The notes below the pieces were generated by a model. That model made no database searches, was not told the origin of the DNA, and saw nothing but the letters and a program-made list of their open reading frames with translations. Below, piece after piece: positions 59,025-64,000 of a stretch of DNA of 64,000 nt; positions within the stretch are counted from its first letter, which is position 1, and each line of letters opens with the position of its first letter. Location of the stretch: positions 12,990,776 through 13,054,775 of the forward strand of contig CM057158.1 in NCBI GenBank assembly GCA_029962745.1. Reading direction: 5' to 3'. A program made the position numbers and the translations under genes. This stretch comes from Echinometra lucunter (Eukaryota; Echinodermata; Echinoidea; Camarodonta; Echinometridae).

Positions 59025-62000
59025 TATTATTTAGAGAAAATCGAGACCAAATCCAACCATATATTTCCACCATTCGTGCCAAGCTATCCCAGATATTTAT
59101 TCCTAGAAAAATACATGACAGGGATGCTTAGGATCTCTTCTTAAAAACAGTGTCTTTATTTTTACTTAAAATCAAGAATTGGAAGAGAAATTACAAGAGA
59201 GTTAGATGCACATATTTTGGGTTTAGGTGGCAAGCTTTCCACTGTACAAAAACGCCATAAACGATACAACACTTATTACTGCACATTTAATGCACGCGGT
59301 CAACCAAACCGTCGTATGGCTTTGCTGCAGTACACTTCTCAATGAGAAAAGTACATTTTTGATACCTCAAAAACTTAATAGTTTTCATATCATGGAACTT
59401 TCGCCAGATATAGAATTTGACTTCTACTTAAATCATTTTCTGCAGAAAACTCAAAATCAGTATTTTCACCCCAGACCGATGATATAGTCCACCTTATAAT
59501 GAGTACAGAAGCAAGAGGGCTATTCTGTTTTCTTATTGGAGTAAAAAGGAAGATGTTACTCTTTGTTGGAATAACATGATGAAATATCAAGACATGATGC
59601 ATGCATGAGAAATAGAAGTGAGAAGGGGAAGGGGAAAAAACAGCCTGAAGAAAAGAAAATGGAGTACGTAGAGAGAAAGAGCGAGAGAGATGGGGCCTTA
59701 GCCAACTGTGACAAGCAATTACCCGCGGCTTGACGTTGAAAAACAAGATTCACGCAAATAGAACCTGATCTTCGATACAAGAGGGATCTCCTTTTGCCTG
59801 GTGGACACTAGTAATGATGCCTGTGCATGGCAGAAAGGAGTGCAGCTCACTGGATAGTGAGTAGCGTTGCTGGCACAAGCTGCTAAAAGTCATTCTCAGA
59901 ACAAATGAGAAAATCAAAATGGTTGGAATGGAATGGGTTTAGCTTTGCATCAAAGTCTTGCACTTCTTTTCAATGGGATTAAATCTTTTAAAATGCTAGA
60001 GAAGGATATATGCATCCACTAATAACAATATTTACCCCTTATCAGGGTTAGTTGGTTCCATAAACTGAGTATAATTAGATATTCTTTTGCATACAACAGA
60101 GACATGAAATATTAAGATTTGTAGCTGCTGTAGTGTTAGATGCACTTCAACCTTCTCTCAAGTATGCCTTGATGTGATTGTTTCTACTTGATTAATACTT
60201 CACTCAATTAGGTCATTTACGGCCATATAAATTCAATATATGTTTTTCCCCCTCTAAACATACAATTCATCTGAGGTCAGAAAAGTCCATTTGTATTATT
60301 TAGAAAAGTTTGGCCCCATTTTTCCCAGAGTGCTTTTAAGAGGTTAAGCACTGCTGTTGGAGCTCTTTTATTGAATATATTGAAGTGAAGATTTAATTTT
60401 GATTCTTTTAAACTGTATGTATAGTATATTTACAAACACTGTCTATTCACTGAATCTATCAGTAAATACAAATGCAGAATGGAAGGATAACTCAATAAGT
60501 AAACTCCTAGATATACATTAATAATGATGATAATCAAAACGATATGCAAATAACACAGGAGACCTACTTCTCTTAACGCTAAAGGTGTTTTATTTTTTAG
60601 AAATACAAAATGTGTAATTTAACCCTAAAATTTGATATGCTGAAGAGTAAATGTGCATAATCATTAGTCGGACACATTATTAATTCAAATGCTATCAAAG
60701 TGTAGCTCTAAACCACCATGAAGTATTTTCCTTCTTAACATCTATTACACCCTGCTTGATAATAGAACTTACCCCCCAGGGCATCAGTCTGTTTCCAAAT
60801 GGAGAGTTACCTCTGTCCCAATCTTGTAATATAATGTCTCGGTTGCCATGGTAACTATCATGCTATTGAAGAATGGGAAATTGATATGGGTACATTAGCA
60901 TATTACACAACCCAAACTTCTGGTTAAGGTTTGTGTGGGATGTTTTCCATAAATAGACATTATTTCGAGGCAAAAGTTGTGGAAACTCTATAGAAAAGAG
61001 GAGCATGCATTGCATCATGGGTGACGTAATGCCTATATTGAAAATGGATGAGTTACCACATTAAATGACTGAGCAGAGGTAGATACATATAGTTGGAAAT
61101 GAGGAATGGCAATTTTGATAGCATCCACATGAAAGCAATTTTTCTTTTCTTAATGCAAGAAACTCATTTATTGAATTGAAGGAACATAATATCTGTCTCT
61201 CGTAAATGACACTTCATATAATACCAATTCATCCAGATATTCTCAAAATATCCTGATTATTATCTTGCCCAGCTTTAGAATTCACCAGCATATTTAGAAG
61301 CTTGGGAGTATAGCAAACATGCTCTGTGAATAAGAATTTTTAACTACTTTATGCAAGCTTTATGATTGTTGGTACCTTAGCTGAATTCAGTTGTTCATCC
61401 ACTCATGCAGAATGATACACCCCCATACACTTGATTGTAGGGTAGTAGTACTGATGCTGTTCTGTAACTCTTGTCTTTTTCTCTTTTACGATGATGGTGT
61501 GTTGTGTTCTCAAATATAACACATATTTTAGTCTTCTGCACACATAACCTCTTATGACGTAGAAGTGTGGCTTTTGTGCAACCTCCATGTATGATGACGG
61601 GTTGAAGATTATTTTCCAGTTTGCATGCAATTATAACCCAGACAGTGTGATTAGGGGCACTGTGAATTTCACTGGTTTTTATCAGGGGTTTGAAAGCACT
61701 GAAGTAGTCTGCAGGTTGATGTGACTTGTAGCACATTTCCTTGTGCATGGATTAGTGAGGGGAGATGTGTGTTGTGAATATATTCTTCTTGAAGTTTCAG
61801 GTTTCTATAACACCCCGGCTGGTAAGAGACAGTGGGTGTTCACTTTGTTTGTTCTCTCTTCCTTGGTATAACCTGATAGCATTATTGGTTTGATGTGCAT
61901 GGTGTGTAGAGTTTTAGATTTCTAGGTTAAATGGAAGGATATGCACTAGTCAGCTAAGTATTAACCCTCTGTAATCCAAATTGCATGGTCATAAATTCGT

Positions 62001-62582
62001 AATATGATATTGATTGAACTCAAGCTCCAAATTTTCTGAAACAGCAAATGTAATTGTATTGAAAAGGTGATTTGAGCTCTTGCTTATTTATTATTTGTTA
62101 TTTTCTCAATAATATTGTTTTTATGGGGAAATATCGTCTGTTCAGAGGCAGAAGGGCATGAACTCCTATCACTCTATACAGGCTTAATGCCTTTTTGGCT
62201 CCAAGCTGACAATATATGTATCAAAATTGATTAATTTATATAAGCTGGAGCCAAGCCTTGAATTTATTTCTGTGCAATTTGTGTGCAATGTGGTTGATAT
62301 GAGAGACGCTGTTTCTTTCGCTGGTTTGCAAAGTTTTCTGATCAAGGCACCTCTTCACATGCATGGTGTGCAATGATTTAGCTGACTGTATAGAGTTTTC
62401 CCATCGAGAGATCTTTGATGAATGAGATACTCACCATTATATCTTCTAGCATCAGACGGAATGGCTACCAGGAAGATGGGGGTCAGGATACAGGTGCCTG
62501 GTGGTGGTGGTGGTGTTGGTGTTGGTAGTGGAGGTGGTGGTGGAGGTAGGTTATCTAGCCTTCACGCCATGTATCTTTAATC

Positions 62583-64000
62583 CTCCCAACTGCAATCTGA
62601 CCCCTGCACTGTCCCAGAAATGTACTATCATCTTCAAAGTATGTACTCCCTCTGCAACATGATTTCTGAGAACCTAAATGGATGATGACTGTACCAAACA
62701 TTATCATGCACAAAATATTTCAGCAATTCTTATGATGATTTTTAGAACTCTAATATACCTCCCACACCCTCCTCTCTCCATTTATCTACCTGCTTCTCAT
62801 TCTCTTGTACTTTTTTACATACTTAATTCTCAGCTATTTCTTTTCTTTTCTATCCTAGCTCCCTAACGGCCCTTTCCTTCCATGCCTAGCATCTCTCTCC
62901 CTTAACTACTCCCATCTCCCAATTATATTTTTGAATGAATTAAGGCTATGACACGCAGTCAATCCTAAGTATGTCATTAGCAAGGTAAACATGGAATCGA
63001 AATGCAATTTGTGACTGGTAAATATTTGAATAAATCTTTGGATCAAACATCCTTTCTTCCTCATGGCATTTATGTACAGTCATGTTTCATGAAACTTTTC
63101 AATTTTAGGATCAGTTTATGCTTGAATAGTACCATTTCCCATTTTCTGTTTTTACTTGTAAATGCCAAACAATACCTTTTCCCTATAAAAAAAAATCCCT
63201 CTCCCCCAAACATCAAATATGCATGTTGTTGCATTAGACTGGGCTCAGTTGGAATCAAATTAGTATTAGCTATTCAAGCCCGCTCTCACTCTGACATTTC
63301 CATATGCCATTTTGGTTCAGATTAGATTATACGACCATCACTCGTACTAGTTATTGAAAGCACCTGGGCCATGTCATTGCCCTCCATTTTTCTAGGGAAG
63401 AAAAAAAGAAAACATAGGAAATCGGTTTGTAGGAGGATGGGGAGAAATCGCAGGAGTTGGCATGGCAACTAGATATTATGTGCACAAGATGCATTTAGGA
63501 TCAGAGGAATGTTTGAAAATGCTGATAGAACAGGACAACTGTTTTTTGGTTACTCCAGACAAGACCGTTTTGGTGCTGGTACTAGAGATTCCATCAGGGA
63601 TTAAAGAGTGATCATGTATAAATGTAGCACAACTATCTGCTGTGTTTCTTAAATTTGATTGTATATATGTCGAAAAAAGTGTTTTTTTCTTGTGTTTTAA
63701 GTTTTAATGGGAGTGGAACACATTCATCCAGATTTTGCTCAGAAAAGCCTCATTTTATGAAAAATCATAGGTTTTCATGATATGTGTGATATGATCCTCC
63801 CCTCCCCCTCCCCCTTGTAGAATAAATATTCTGTCATGAATAATAGACAATCTAGATGATTTTATGTGTACAGCATTGAATTCCCTCCACCTCTTCCTCC
63901 CCAATATCTTTTATTTATTTTTTTTCTGGCTATCTGTGCTCTTTGTTTGAATAGTTTATGAACAAAAGTATAAATGCAAAGCCAGTATGGTGAGGCAATA
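62583..64000 (+). other. Single-copy sequence after the duplicated block, no gene seen
   Basis: Sequence resumes as unique DNA directly after the end of the second copy. No exon with junctophilin similarity, no transmembrane-tail exon and no recognisable repeat were found. The stretch contains pyrimidine-rich patches (about 62750-62930 and 63790-63920). It is presumably still junctophilin intron. Confidence 0.5.

Larger units (their letters stand above)
52032..62582 (+). repeat. 10.6-kb duplicated block, copy 2
   Basis: Starts on the first base after the N gap and ends where copy 1 would continue into the gap. It carries all landmarks of copy 1: the TIR element, both small exons, the polypyrimidine tract and the polypurine tract, each with slight length differences. 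The sequence after 62582 is the natural continuation that the gap hides in copy 1. Confidence 0.97.

Noticed and set aside
40951..62582. Recent biological tandem duplication of junctophilin exons
   Set aside because: Copy edges coincide with the gap edges, exon phases are incompatible in tandem, and indel-type differences dominate; false duplication is the simpler reading, though read depth has not been checked.

Overview
This is a eukaryotic, AT-rich, intron-dominated window. It reads as an animal genome, most likely a marine invertebrate deuterostome such as a sea urchin. That placement is inference. It rests on a vertebrate-like junctophilin exon structure combined with a dense load of MITEs, tRNA-derived SINEs and a Penelope-like retroelement. 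I see no prokaryotic operons, CRISPR arrays, rRNA genes or functional tRNA genes.

The only host gene I can support is a junctophilin on the + strand. Junctophilins tether the plasma membrane to the endoplasmic or sarcoplasmic reticulum. A large exon (36374-37172) carries MORN repeats VI-VIII and the joining region. A 119-bp exon (42104-42222) continues the alpha-helical region in frame, and a 24-bp candidate microexon (45496-45519) follows in compatible phase. The N-terminal MORN exon (repeats I-V) is not present, so positions 1-36373 look like intron 1 (more than 36 kb). The C-terminal transmembrane exon is also absent and should lie beyond 64000.

Intron 1 holds a diverged satellite of about 140 bp (220-1010), paired copies of several MITE families and a 659-bp inverted-repeat element with six copies of its terminal motif (9568-10226). 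It also holds a 5'-truncated Penelope-like element with RT and GIY-YIG domains and a 12-bp target-site duplication (10818-12608), a nested palindrome (12701-12856), a diverged tandem array (17178-17575), three SINE-type repeats, a 157-nt near-perfect hairpin (30047-30203), an element rich in a CCGTTCCAAAG motif (35352-35882), and many microsatellites and polypyrimidine tracts.

The most consequential structure lies from 40951 to the end. About 10.6 kb (40951-51531) recurs almost identically at 52032-62582, and the two copies abut the two edges of a 500-N gap. The repeated block contains both small junctophilin exons. Their phases cannot be joined in tandem without changing frame, and most differences I saw between copies are one- to few-base indels. 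I read this as a false (allelic or overlapping-contig) duplication in the assembly, not a biological one. The rest of the window (62583-64000) shows no gene.
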